Assembly: GCA_025455885.1 (NCBI GenBank)
Contig: JALOLR010000009.1
Span: 1-64,000 of the forward strand
Reading direction: 5' to 3'
Length of the DNA stretch: 64,000 bases
DNA from: Acidimicrobiales bacterium
Lineage (GTDB): Bacteria; Actinomycetota; Acidimicrobiia; Acidimicrobiales; Acidimicrobilacustridaceae
Positions 25,322-33,270 of the stretch are shown one piece after another (position 1 is the first letter of the stretch; each line of letters begins with the position of its first letter). Made by a program: the position numbers and the translations under genes. A model generated the notes under the pieces. That model was not told the DNA's origin. It was given only the letters and a program-made list of their open reading frames with translations, and searched no databases.

Positions 25322-25858
25322 TCAGCGCACGCCGAGGGCGGATGCGGCCCGCTCGGCGGCCTCGGGTCCGACCGTCTGGCGCAGGAGCAACAGGCCGTCG
25401 AGGAGGGCGATCGTGGCGGTCGCCTCGGTCCGGCGACGCGCCGGTCGGCCCTCGAAGAGGGTGGTGAGCCAGTCGATCCAGGCCTCGACGAGTTGGGGCA
25501 CGAGGGTCCGATGGGGCTCCCGACCCGCCGCGGCCAACCCCGTGGCCTCGAAGAAGAGGGCGAACACGGGGTCGACGCTCGATCGGGCCAACACCGGCCA
25601 CGCCGCACGGGCGAGGTCGAGGTGGCCGTCCGCAGGACCGGTGAAGGCCTCGCCCAGCGCGCTCTGGAGACGGGCCCCGAGTGAGAGCAGCACTTCGGTG
25701 AGCAGGTCGTCCTTGGTGGCGAAGTAGTAGACGACGGTTCGGTCGCTGATGCCGAGGTGCCCGGCGACCCGGCCGAAGGTGATCTGGCTCAGACCCTCGG
25801 CGAAGGCGACCTCGACGGCGCCGGCGAGGATCTCTTCGCTCGAGTGCTTCGGGCCCAT
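25322..25858 (-). CDS. TetR family transcriptional regulator
   Basis: I place the start at the ATG at 25858 (MGPKHSSEEILAGAV), giving 178 residues; the longer frame upstream overlaps the operators. The helix-turn-helix is at about residues 8-52 (VAGHLGISDRTVVYYFATKD). The C-terminal half is a hydrophobic ligand pocket with no recognisable specificity. Two 18-bp palindromes lie 8-50 bp upstream, between it and a divergent hydrolase gene, so it should repress both. Confidence 0.9.
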   Translation of the reverse strand: MGPKHSSEEILAGAVEVAFAEGLSQITFGRVAGHLGISDRTVVYYFATKDDLLTEVLLSLGARLQSALGEAFTGPADGHLDLARAAWPVLARSSVDPVFALFFEATGLAAAGREPHRTLVPQLVEAWIDWLTTLFEGRPARRRTEATATIALLDGLLLLRQTVGPEAAERAASALGVR

Positions 25859-25865
25859 GGCTTGA

Positions 25866-25883
25866 TTGTAGCGATCACTACAA
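25866..25883. promoter_or_regulatory. TetR operator, site 1
   Basis: TTGTAG, then CGATCA, then CTACAA: the outer six bases pair perfectly and the centre contains GATC. It begins 8 bp before the TetR start codon (25858) and so overlaps the repressor's own promoter. Confidence 0.7.
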
Positions 25884-25890
25884 ATAGGGT

Positions 25891-25908
25891 CCGTAGTGAC
25901 CACTACAA
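25891..25908. promoter_or_regulatory. TetR operator, site 2
   Basis: The core GTAGTG - AC - CACTAC is a perfect palindrome; its right half extends to CTACAA as in site 1, while the left half begins CCGTAG. It lies 66 bp before the chosen start of the divergent hydrolase. Site spacing is 25 bp centre to centre. Confidence 0.65.
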
Positions 25909-25973
25909 ACCGTCGGGCACCCGGGCCGCCGCACCACCGCTCCCCTGCTCGACCCTTCGAGACCGGAGAACGG

Positions 25974-26855
25974 GTGCCACCTCTCACCACCGCCACCGCC
26001 GCCGACCTCTTCCGCCGACCGCCCGACCGCCACCTCGACGTCGGCGCCGGCGAGGTCGCCCACCGCTGCGTCGGCAGCGGGCCCGACGTGTTGTTCGTCC
26101 ACGGCTGGCCCGCCAGCGGGGCGACCTTCCGGAAGCTCCTGCCCCACCTGGTCGATCATGTGACCTGCCACGTGATCGACCTCCCCGGTGCCGGTTCGAG
26201 CCGCTTCGACGCGAACACCCCGTTGACCGTCGACCAGCACATCGCGTCGGTCCGTCGGATCCTCGATCTGCTCGAGACGGACGACGTCGCCGTGGTCGGC
26301 CACGACAGCGGCGGTCTCATCGCCCGACATGCGGTGGCCGGCGACCCTCGCCTACGGGCCATGGGGCTCGTGAACACCGAGCAGCCCCACGGGTTGAGCT
26401 GGAGGTTCCGGTCGTTCCTCGCCGTGCGCAGGGTTCCCGGAGTCGGCGGCGGGCTGGGATGGGTGGTCGGTCGGCGGCGACTGCGCCGCCACCGTTTCGT
26501 GCTCGGGGACGCGTTCGCCGATGCATCCCTGCTCGACGGCGAGTTCGACGAGTTCTTCCTGCAACCCCTCCACGACGACCCGGCCCGCCGACGAGCGGCA
26601 GTCGCGCTCCTGCGCAGCTTCGATGTCCGCCTCGTCGGGGAGCTCGCAGGGGTGCACCGCCGTCTCGAGGTCCCCGTCCAGCTCGTCTGGGGCGACCGGG
26701 ACCCGTTCTTCCCGTTGGCCTGGGCCGAGGAGATGGTCGCCGCGTTCCCCGATACCCACCTCCGGGTGATCGAGGGGGCCGGGTTGTTCGCCCACGAGGA
26801 GCGCCCCGCCGAGGTGGCCGAGGCGCTGCTGCCCGTGCTGACCGCGCCCGGCTGA
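25974..26855 (+). CDS. Alpha/beta hydrolase, haloalkane dehalogenase/epoxide hydrolase-like
   Basis: The protein of 293 residues starts at the GTG at 25974, which has GGAG five bases upstream; an earlier in-frame GTG at 25896 lies inside a TetR operator and is less likely. It has HGWPASGATFRKLLP near residue 43, and the nucleophile elbow VVGHDSGGLIARH near residue 108 with aspartate, which places it with dehalogenase and epoxide-hydrolase relatives and not with serine esterases. The acid residue is in WGDRDPFFPLAW and the histidine in GLFAHEERPAEV. It is divergent from, and probably controlled by, the adjacent TetR. Confidence 0.82.
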   Translation: MPPLTTATAADLFRRPPDRHLDVGAGEVAHRCVGSGPDVLFVHGWPASGATFRKLLPHLVDHVTCHVIDLPGAGSSRFDANTPLTVDQHIASVRRILDLLETDDVAVVGHDSGGLIARHAVAGDPRLRAMGLVNTEQPHGLSWRFRSFLAVRRVPGVGGGLGWVVGRRRLRRHRFVLGDAFADASLLDGEFDEFFLQPLHDDPARRRAAVALLRSFDVRLVGELAGVHRRLEVPVQLVWGDRDPFFPLAWAEEMVAAFPDTHLRVIEGAGLFAHEERPAEVAEALLPVLTAPG

Positions 26856-26883
26856 CCTCATCGCCGCCCCGAGCCGGAGGCCG

Positions 26884-27648
26884 TCAGCGAAGCGGTCGGA
26901 CGACGTAGAAGGCGTAGGAGTAGTGGTCGCCGAAGCGCCGGAAGGCGTCGATCTCGGTCGCGGCGGAGCGGACCACCTCAGCGGCGGCCGCGTCGTCGGG
27001 GGCGCGGGCCCGCAGCGCGTCGACGCGTCCCTGCATCGGCTCGTAGTACTCGTCCCACCAGGCCGAGGGGGGCAGCGTGAACATGGCGACGCTGCGGTAG
27101 CCGGCCTCGTCGATCCGGGACCTGATCCCGGTGTCGTCGGTCATGGCCGGATACTCCGACGACCACCAGTCCCGGATCTCGTCCGGGGGCGCCTCGGTGA
27201 GCCAGACCGGTTCGGTGAAGGCCACCGTCCCGCCGGGGGCGAGCAGCGGCCGCCACCCTCGCAGCGCCTCGGTGACGCCCAGGTTGTAGATGGCGCCCTC
27301 GCACCAGATCAGGTCCTGGCCACCCGGCACCACCGGCGGTCGGGCCATGTCGCCCACCTCGGCGTGGGCCCGGCCCTCGAGGCCTGCGTCGACGAGGCGG
27401 CGGTTGGCCTCGTCGACCATGTCGACGAGCAGGTCCAGAGCGAGGATCTCCGCCTCCGGGAGGGATCGAGCGAGGCAGACGGTCTGCGCACCGGGCCCAC
27501 ACCCGAGGTCCAGGACGGATCGGGGGGTCGGCCCGGGCACCAGCGCCAGCGCCCTGGTGGTGTGCTCGTCCCCACCCGGCCCGGCACGGGGAAGGGTGCC
27601 GTACACCTCGAGGAAGCGCTGCAGGGCGTGAGGGTCGTCGAGGTCCAC
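26884..27648 (-). CDS. Class I SAM-dependent methyltransferase
   Basis: The 254-residue product has the SAM-binding motif I VLDLGCGPGAQTVCLARSL near residue 40, with LDLLVDMVDEANRRL after it, and a later IWCEGAIYNLGVTEALRGW segment typical of small-molecule methyltransferases. The C-terminal HYSYAFYVVRP is common in this group. Substrate unknown. It starts at a GTG at 27648 and converges with the hydrolase gene, 28 bp apart. Confidence 0.82.
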   Translation of the reverse strand: MDLDDPHALQRFLEVYGTLPRAGPGGDEHTTRALALVPGPTPRSVLDLGCGPGAQTVCLARSLPEAEILALDLLVDMVDEANRRLVDAGLEGRAHAEVGDMARPPVVPGGQDLIWCEGAIYNLGVTEALRGWRPLLAPGGTVAFTEPVWLTEAPPDEIRDWWSSEYPAMTDDTGIRSRIDEAGYRSVAMFTLPPSAWWDEYYEPMQGRVDALRARAPDDAAAAEVVRSAATEIDAFRRFGDHYSYAFYVVRPLR

Positions 27649-27893
27649 CGCGCCAGCCTACGAACGACGCCGCCCGGCGATCGGTTCTCGTCTCCGCGGT
27701 CCGGGCCTGCACGGACGCCGACGAGCCGACCGGCGTCGACGTCGGGTCCTGGCGGTCACGTCAGCGATCCCGATGTCCTCGACCCGCAGGGCCCGCATCC
27801 GCTCGTCCGGGTCGGACGGCCGCCCCTCCTCGATGCCGACCGGTTCTGCGAACCTCGCCGGCAGCGTCCCGAACCCTGTCGATGGCGACCTTC

Positions 27894-27911
27894 GGGGACG
27901 GCTTTCAAACC
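27894..27911 (+). repeat. 18-bp direct repeat, copy 1
   Basis: GGGGACGGCTTTCAAACC occurs here and again at 28035-28052, 141 bp later. A 12-base part (CTTTCAAACCCT) also occurs at 38920-38931 beside tRNA-Val. In the second copy it forms part of the HTH reading frame (GRLSN). Confidence 0.7.
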
Positions 27912-28034
27912 CTCCCGAGATCGCGGGAACCCTTGCAGGACAGGGGTCAGTGGGCCCGAGGCGCCCGCGGACGGCCGTCGATCGGACGCGAGACGGGGCT
28001 GCGCCGGGCGCGCCGGGCGCGGTTCCAGAGCAAA

Positions 28035-28052
28035 GGGGACGGCTTTCAAACC
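28035..28052 (+). repeat. 18-bp direct repeat, copy 2
   Basis: Second exact copy of the 18-bp element at 27894-27911, here inside the HTH remnant. Two copies 141 bp apart suggest a local duplication or a recombination footprint. Confidence 0.7.
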
Positions 28053-28411
28053 TTGTCCAGCGACGCCTGTCCGAGACCGCAGTGGATGCCATCGTGGTCG
28101 CCCACACGGAGGGGACGACGATCGACGCACTCGCGAGTCGATTCGAGGTCCACCGGACGACCATCCTCCATCACCTCGATCGCCGAGGCGTTCCCCGGCC
28201 GCCAAGCGCGCAAGATGACCGATCGCTCTGTTCACCAGGCGGCCAACGCTACGAGGCGGGCGAGTCGCTCAAGGTCGTTGGGGCCCAGTACGCCATCGAC
28301 GCAGGCACCCTCGCCCGAGAGTTCCGGCGCGCCGGCGTACCGATCCGTCCCCGCCGAGGCTGGGTGCCCCGACCCAACCAGGCGAGCACCCCTTCCCCAA
28401 AGGGTTCCTGA
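28035..28411 (+). pseudogene. Decayed helix-turn-helix gene, recombinase-associated type
   Basis: The frame ending at 28411 reads GRLSNLVQRRLSETAVDAIV, then an HTH (IDALASRFEVHRTTILHHLD) and ends with AREFRRAGVPIRPRRGW. Between about 28195 and 28247 this frame is nonsense, whereas the frame one base over reads ARKMTDRSVHQAA, the expected start of the second HTH repeat. Two compensating small indels explain this. Proteins with this double-HTH pattern often sit beside serine recombinases. Only the remnant is present; no catalytic domain is nearby. The segment upstream (27649-27890) has no convincing gene. Confidence 0.55.
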
Positions 28412-28667
28412 GCTTCCGTCCCTGACGGAGCCGCTGACCTGAAGACGCCAAGTGCAGGACGCTGTGCTGCTCGGTGTCTGCGAGGCGCCGTCGACTCGGG
28501 CTGAGGTCATCGACAGATGTGTCGTTGGCGTCCCGTGAGGTGGTGGAAGTAGCGAGGCGGTCGAGGCCTCGGTCGTCCCGGGCCGGTCCGACCTGGGGTG
28601 GATCTAGTTGTTGCTGCCCGCAGCTGCAAGTGTCCAGCGATGGTGGTATGCGAACCCGACGGCAAAC
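28412..28667. other. Non-coding stretch between the HTH remnant and the alkylsulfatase
   Basis: No reading frame here shows protein-like composition. A small hairpin with stem TCCGTC/GACGGA sits at 28415-28429 just after the HTH remnant. The remainder holds nothing I can identify; base composition is slightly lower in GC than neighbouring housekeeping genes. Confidence 0.4.
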
Positions 28668-28686
28668 CCTGCCGTCCCTCCCCGCA
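28668..28686. terminator. Hairpin after the alkylsulfatase gene
   Basis: GACGGCA and TGCCGTC form a perfect 7-bp stem around a 5-base loop, about 42 bp past the stop of the minus-strand alkylsulfatase. It is a likely intrinsic terminator, without a clear U-run. Confidence 0.5.
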
Positions 28687-28727
28687 GACGATTCGGTAGA
28701 AGACCTCAGTCCGCGACGACTTGCGAT

Positions 28728-30722
28728 TCAGCCTCCGGCGCTGTCGGCCAAGGCCTCCTGGGTGAAGGGGTCGTCGTCGACGGGCACATCGGGGCGTCGG
28801 GTACCGGGCATGATCTCGAAGGTCGGGGTGAAGTGCACGAGCATGCCAGCGAGGGTGAGGAGGACGCCGGGGTCGCCCTCGACCTGGGCGGTGCCATCAG
28901 TGAGCTGCTCCTGCAGGGGCCTCGTACCGATCATCGCCTGCTCGATGTCGGAGCGGTTGATCGTGATCGTGAGGTCGGCGTCCTCCGCGAGGAAGCCTTC
29001 GAGGTTGGTGAGGGTGCCGTTGGTCAGCTCGACGACGAACCGCTCGCCGTTGTCGGGGGTGATCAGGTTGATCGTGAACGACGCGCTCTCGGCTCGCACG
29101 GGGTCGAGCCGGATCCCGAGCAGGTCGAGGAACTGCCCGGTGCTGACGGCGCGGATGACGTCGGGGCCCGAGGCCTTGGGGACCGAACCCTCGGGTAGGC
29201 CTGAGCGCAGCTCGAACGCGGCGGCCAGGAAGCTGTTGCGGACGCTGGGGCTCTCCCGCTGGTAGCCGATCTGCTCGAAGGCGTCGGCCAGCAGCTGGCG
29301 CGCGTCGGCGTTGTCGGGCTCGGCGTAGACGAGCTTGTTGAGGATCTCGACGGCGAGCAGGTACTCGCCCTCGTCGACCAGCTCACGGCCCCGAGCCAGG
29401 ATCGGCTTCGCGCCGCCCATCATCTCGACGTACAGCGGGGCCGAGTCGCTCGGAGACAGCGGGAGCAGGGTGGCGGGGTTGCCGTCCCAGTAGCCGAGCC
29501 AGCGGTTGATCACGGCGCGGGTGTTGTGCTCGACCGAGCCGTGGTAGCTGCGGGCCGCCCACTGCTGCTGCAGGCTCCCCGGTGGCTGGTACACGTTGTG
29601 GATCTCGTTGATGGTGACGCCCTGGTTCGCGAGGTGCAGCACCGCGTTGTTGAGGTGGGCGTAAGCGTCGCGCTGGGTGCGCATCACCTCCTGGATCCGT
29701 TCGTTGCCCCAGCGCGGCCACGAGTGCGAGGCGAACATCACCTCCGCCTCCTTGCCGAAGAGGTAGAGCGCCTTGTTGATCTGGCGGGACCACTCGAGGG
29801 CGTCACGCACGAGCGCGCCGCGCAAGGTGTAGATGTTGTGGACCGTGGCCACGATGTTCTCGGCTGCCCAGAACGCCTTCCACTCGGGGAAGTAGGTGTT
29901 CATCTCGGCCGGCGCCTCGGTGCCGGGGGTGTTCTGGAACACCATCCGCACGCCATCGACGGTCAGCTCCTCGATGTCGTCCGCGATGTGCACCGTCGGA
30001 GCGATCAGGCCGGCGGTCCCGTTGGCCACGCCCTTGCCGATCGCCTGGTCGACGTGACCGAACGGGCTGCGGGCGAGGAGGGTCCCGTACTGGTACACCA
30101 TCCGCCGGTTCATGGCGTTGCCGGCGTACACGTTCTCGGCCACAGCGTGTTCGAGGAACCCGATCGGGGCGATCACCTGGACCGTCCCGGCGGCCACGTC
30201 GGCCGAGTCGATCACGCCCCGCACCCCACCCCAGTGGTCGGCGTGGGAGTGCGAGTACACGACGGCGACGACCGGGCGCTCCCCGAGGTGCTCGGTGACA
30301 AGCGCCAGGGCAGCGGCCGCGGTCTCGGTCATCGTCAACGGGTCGAACACGATCCAACCCGTGTCGCCCCGGACGAACGTGATGTTGGCCAGGTCGAAGC
30401 CGCGCACCTGGTAGATGCGATCGGGCAACACCTCGTAGAGCCCGTACTCCATGTTGAGCACGGCCTGGCGCTGCAGCGACGGGTGGATGCTCTCGAGCGG
30501 CTGCCCGTCGAGCAGGAAGTCGTAGGCACCGATGTCCCACACGGCCCTGCCGTCGTCGGCCACGATCCGGCGTTCGCTCGGTGCAGCCAGGAAGCCCCGC
30601 CGAGCCTCCTCGAAGTCCCGTTCGTCGTCGAAGGGAAGGGCGGCGTGTGCCGTCTCGTGGGCCGCCACCGTATAGGAGGAGGCTGGTCGTCCCAGTGGGT
30701 GGAAGTGTGCGTGATCGGACAT
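28728..30722 (-). CDS. SdsA-type alkylsulfatase (metallo-beta-lactamase fold)
   Basis: The 664-residue protein has the SdsA1/BDS1 layout. An N-terminal MBL domain carries the binuclear zinc motif YSHSHADHWGG near residue 157 and further ligands in FQNTPGTEAPAEMNTYFPEW and FASHSW. A helical dimerisation region follows (about residues 430-530). A C-terminal SCP2-like lipid-binding domain (about 540-650) has ITINRSDIEQAMIGTRPLQE. It hydrolyses alkyl sulfates to alcohol and sulfate. No signal peptide is seen, so it is probably cytoplasmic. It is divergent from a truncated TetR start and a BASS transporter, and its promoter region contains one of the TGTCTACA elements. Confidence 0.93.
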   Translation of the reverse strand: MSDHAHFHPLGRPASSYTVAAHETAHAALPFDDERDFEEARRGFLAAPSERRIVADDGRAVWDIGAYDFLLDGQPLESIHPSLQRQAVLNMEYGLYEVLPDRIYQVRGFDLANITFVRGDTGWIVFDPLTMTETAAAALALVTEHLGERPVVAVVYSHSHADHWGGVRGVIDSADVAAGTVQVIAPIGFLEHAVAENVYAGNAMNRRMVYQYGTLLARSPFGHVDQAIGKGVANGTAGLIAPTVHIADDIEELTVDGVRMVFQNTPGTEAPAEMNTYFPEWKAFWAAENIVATVHNIYTLRGALVRDALEWSRQINKALYLFGKEAEVMFASHSWPRWGNERIQEVMRTQRDAYAHLNNAVLHLANQGVTINEIHNVYQPPGSLQQQWAARSYHGSVEHNTRAVINRWLGYWDGNPATLLPLSPSDSAPLYVEMMGGAKPILARGRELVDEGEYLLAVEILNKLVYAEPDNADARQLLADAFEQIGYQRESPSVRNSFLAAAFELRSGLPEGSVPKASGPDVIRAVSTGQFLDLLGIRLDPVRAESASFTINLITPDNGERFVVELTNGTLTNLEGFLAEDADLTITINRSDIEQAMIGTRPLQEQLTDGTAQVEGDPGVLLTLAGMLVHFTPTFEIMPGTRRPDVPVDDDPFTQEALADSAGG

Positions 30723-30741
30723 CGGACCTCCCGCTCCAGCG

Positions 30742-30762
30742 GTTCGCGCACGACGCTCCGCT
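30742..30762 (+). repeat. 21-bp exact repeat, copy A of duplicated TetR promoter
   Basis: These 21 bases (starting GTTCGCGCACGACG) are identical to 31960-31980. Around them, 30721-30875 resembles 31933-32093 over about 150 bp, through the shared promoter and into the first codons of a TetR gene. Confidence 0.85.
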
Positions 30763-30788
30763 TGGTGAACGCTGCCTGTGTTTCCAAC

Positions 30789-30796
30789 TGTCTACA
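30789..30796. promoter_or_regulatory. TGTCTACA element, copy 1
   Basis: TGTCTACA sits in the alkylsulfatase/TetR-remnant intergenic region. On the plus strand TACACT is positioned as a -10 box about 8 bases before the remnant GTG, hinting at leaderless transcription. The same element recurs at 32008 and 36678. Confidence 0.5.
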
Positions 30797-30806
30797 CTAG
30801 GGGATT

Positions 30807-30881
30807 GTGGTCACGTCAACTCCGAGAGCACAGCAGCGGAGCGACAGCGATGCCGCCATCTTCGATGCGGCCTACCGGCGC
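30807..30881 (+). pseudogene. Truncated start of a TetR gene (copy of the 32026 gene start)
   Basis: From the GTG at 30807, the first 25 codons read VVTSTPRAQQRSDSDAAI then FDAAYRR, closely matching the start of the tandem TetR at 32026 (VVATIPGVQERTDSQAAI then LDAAYGL). After that the similarity stops and no HTH follows. The upstream promoter region is duplicated as well. It is a remnant of a duplicated regulator gene. The 165 bp between it and the BASS gene show nothing recognisable. Confidence 0.75.
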
Positions 30882-31046
30882 TCAACGATGGCCTCCCGCA
30901 GCTGTCCGGCACTCGAACGAGCTGACCCGGCGACGGTCCGGCATCGGCTTCGCGGGAGTGTCCGTGACGGTCGTCGACGACACCGCTCCATCGTCGAAGT
31001 CGCTTGAATCGCCGTCGCGGCGCGGCTCACCTGACGAAGGGCAGAC

Positions 31047-31907
31047 GTGGACACGCTCATCAACATCGCAACGTTGGTCTTCGTGGTCTCGTCGATGCTC
31101 GCCATGGGCCTCAGCCTGACCCTGACCGCGATCTTGGGACCTCTCCGGAGCCCGCGCTTCGTGTTCACCGCCCTCGGGGTCAACTTCGTCGCCGTGCCGC
31201 TCATCGCCGTTGGCATCCAAGCGGTGCTCGACCTCGACGACCCCCTCTACGCCGGGCTCTTGCTCATCGCAACCGCTGCTGGTGCCCCGTTCCTGCCCAA
31301 GCTGGCGGAGCTCGCCGGCGCCGACGCGGCCCGGGCGGTCGGCCTCATGGTCCTGCTCATGACAGCGACCGTGCTCTACATGCCTGTGGTGCTCCCGATG
31401 CTGCTTCCCGAGGTGACCCTCCACCCGTGGGACATCGCTTCGTCGCTGTTGCTCCTGATGCTCCTCCCGCTCGCCGTCGGCCTCCTCGTCAAGGCCAGAG
31501 CCGGACGAATCTCGGAGAAGTGCCAACCGATCGCGGCGCGTACATCCACCATCGCCATTGCCGTCCTCGTCGTGGTGGGCATCGCCGCGAAGTGGAGCAA
31601 CGTCGTCGACCTGTTCGGCACCGGCGGACTGGCCGCCATCGCAGCCTTCCTCATCGGCGCGCTCGTGGCCGGCTTCCTCGCCGGTGGCACCGAGCCCGCT
31701 GCCAGGTCACTCAGCGGGCTCGGAACCGCCCAGCGGAACCTGTCCGCCGCGCTCGTCGTCGCCGCCCAGAACTTCAGCGACACGCCCGACACGCTGACGT
31801 TCGTCATCGTCGCCGCCCTCGTCGGCCTCGTCGCGCTGATCCTTGCTGCGAGCCTGTTCGGGCGACGAAACCGACCGGCCGCGCCCACGGATTCGCAGGG
31901 GGCTTGA
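31047..31907 (+). CDS. BASS (bile acid:sodium symporter)-like transporter
   Basis: The 286-residue product is almost wholly hydrophobic, with about nine membrane helices, the size and layout of prokaryotic BASS/SBF proteins. Family-like stretches are MGLSLTLTAILGPLRSPR near residue 20 and GLGTAQRNLSAALVVAAQNF near residue 230, matching the helix-breaking crossover region with the QRN motif. BASS proteins import organic anions such as bile acids or sulfonated/sulfated compounds with sodium. Its place beside an alkylsulfatase suggests uptake of sulfated organics. Confidence 0.82.
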   Translation: MDTLINIATLVFVVSSMLAMGLSLTLTAILGPLRSPRFVFTALGVNFVAVPLIAVGIQAVLDLDDPLYAGLLLIATAAGAPFLPKLAELAGADAARAVGLMVLLMTATVLYMPVVLPMLLPEVTLHPWDIASSLLLLMLLPLAVGLLVKARAGRISEKCQPIAARTSTIAIAVLVVVGIAAKWSNVVDLFGTGGLAAIAAFLIGALVAGFLAGGTEPAARSLSGLGTAQRNLSAALVVAAQNFSDTPDTLTFVIVAALVGLVALILAASLFGRRNRPAAPTDSQGA

Positions 31908-31959
31908 ACCTGCCCAGCCTCGTGCGCGTGGTCGGACACCGGGTCTCCCGCTCGTGGCA

Positions 31960-31980
31960 GTTCGCGCACGACGCTCCGCT
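31960..31980 (+). repeat. 21-bp exact repeat, copy B of duplicated TetR promoter
   Basis: Identical to 30742-30762. Here it precedes the intact tandem TetR gene by about 46 bp. The last ten bases (GCTCCGCTCG with the next two bases) recur once more at 36660-36669 between the SulP and CPA2 genes. Confidence 0.85.
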
Positions 31981-32007
31981 CGGTGACGAAGCTGTCGCGT
32001 TTCCAAC

Positions 32008-32015
32008 TGCCTACA
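32008..32015. promoter_or_regulatory. TGCCTACA element, copy 2
   Basis: TGCCTACA, with TACAGT as probable -10, lies 10 bases before the GTG of the tandem TetR. The short distance implies a leaderless transcript. It corresponds in position to copy 1 at 30789. Confidence 0.5.
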
Positions 32016-32025
32016 GTGGAAGACC

Positions 32026-33270
32026 GTGGTTGCGACAATTCCGGGGGTCCAAGAGCGGACCGACAGCCAGGCGGCCATCCTCGATGCGGCCTACGGGCTG
32101 TTCGCCCGCTTCGGGCCCGACGGCGCCTCGTTGCGGGCCATCGGCGAGGCCGCCGGCTACACCCACGCGTTGGTCGTGCGCCACTACGGCACCAAGGACG
32201 GGCTCGTTGACGCCGTCGCGGCCCGCATGGCTGCCGTCGTCGATGGCGGAGTCGACAGGATCACCACGACGTCGGACCAGCCGGTGGCCGAACTCCTGCA
32301 CGCCGCCCGCACCCATCGGGCCAGCAGCCAGCTCCTGATCCGCAGCGCCTTGGGTGATCTCCCGGCGACGGGCTTCCCGGCGTGCCTGCACCTCGGTTGG
32401 CTGCAGGCTCACGCGAACCGCCAGGGGCGTGCGAGCACGGCGATGCCAGAGCGGCGCCGACGAATCGCCGCCTACGCGGCGACCTGCGTGATGCTCGGTT
32501 TCGTCACCTTCGAGGGCTTCGTGGTTGCCGCCACCGGACTGGGTGCGCTCTCGCCTAAGCGACGCGACCGCGCGGTCGCACTCTCGGTGGATCGAATGCT
32601 GCAGGTCGGCGGCAGCCACGAGCCGCGCCTCGAGTCGCGCGATCTGTCGCCGCTGCCGTCGGTGACGGCCGCCGACACGGAGGACGACGACCGTCCAGCA
32701 TCAGGTCGTGACGCCCTCCTGGCATCGGCCATCGAGCTCTTCGCGGCACGTGGCCCGGCTTCGGTGTCGGTGCGCGGCATCGCCCACCATGCGAACGTCA
32801 ACCAAGGTCTGATCTACCGCCACTTCGGCTCCAAGGACGCGCTGCTGGCGGTGGCGATCGAGGAGAGCAGCAGCGGTCTGTTCCCCGCCGCGCTGGCGGA
32901 CGAGGGCTTCGACTTCGACGCGGTGAGCTGGATGGTGCACCACCGCTCCCCCGCTCCCCGCCTGATCGCCCGGACCCTCGTCGACGACGTCGACATCCGC
33001 ACCGTCCGTCGACGGTTCCCGATCCTGCGCCGCCTCATCGACGACTTCGACGATGTGCCCACCGGCGCGGGGCCGGGCGACCTGTCCGATCCCAGGGTCG
33101 CCGTCGCCTCGGCTGCCAGCCTCGTGCTCGGATCCGCCGTGTGGGGCGAAGCGGTTGGGCCCGCCCTCGGGCTGCGAGGCGGCATCGAGAGCGCTGTCTC
33201 CGACCTCGCCCGCCTCCTCGTCGCCGAACCGCTGGCGATGCAGACTGCGCCGGTCCGCGGGGATGGCTGA
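32026..33270 (+). CDS. Tandem (double) TetR-type transcriptional regulator
   Basis: This 414-residue protein contains two complete TetR units in one chain. HTH 1 is at about residues 13-58 (ASLRAIGEAAGYTHALVVRH followed by YGTKDGLVDAV). HTH 2 is at about residues 226-272 (VSVRGIAHHANVNQGLIYRH followed by FGSKDALLAVAI). Each is followed by a helical ligand domain. A linker near residues 200-225 is acidic and Pro/Ser-rich. A monomer could therefore imitate the usual TetR dimer. The GTG start at 32026 lies just after a -10-like TACAGT. Its last 8 bp overlap the next membrane-protein gene. Likely target: the TGYCTACA-containing promoters of this locus. Confidence 0.88.
   Translation: MVATIPGVQERTDSQAAILDAAYGLFARFGPDGASLRAIGEAAGYTHALVVRHYGTKDGLVDAVAARMAAVVDGGVDRITTTSDQPVAELLHAARTHRASSQLLIRSALGDLPATGFPACLHLGWLQAHANRQGRASTAMPERRRRIAAYAATCVMLGFVTFEGFVVAATGLGALSPKRRDRAVALSVDRMLQVGGSHEPRLESRDLSPLPSVTAADTEDDDRPASGRDALLASAIELFAARGPASVSVRGIAHHANVNQGLIYRHFGSKDALLAVAIEESSSGLFPAALADEGFDFDAVSWMVHHRSPAPRLIARTLVDDVDIRTVRRRFPILRRLIDDFDDVPTGAGPGDLSDPRVAVASAASLVLGSAVWGEAVGPALGLRGGIESAVSDLARLLVAEPLAMQTAPVRGDG

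Noticed and set aside
27649-27893. Possible small gene between the methyltransferase and the 18-bp repeat
   Set aside because: All frames look like non-coding high-GC sequence with no start/RBS pair or protein-like pattern.
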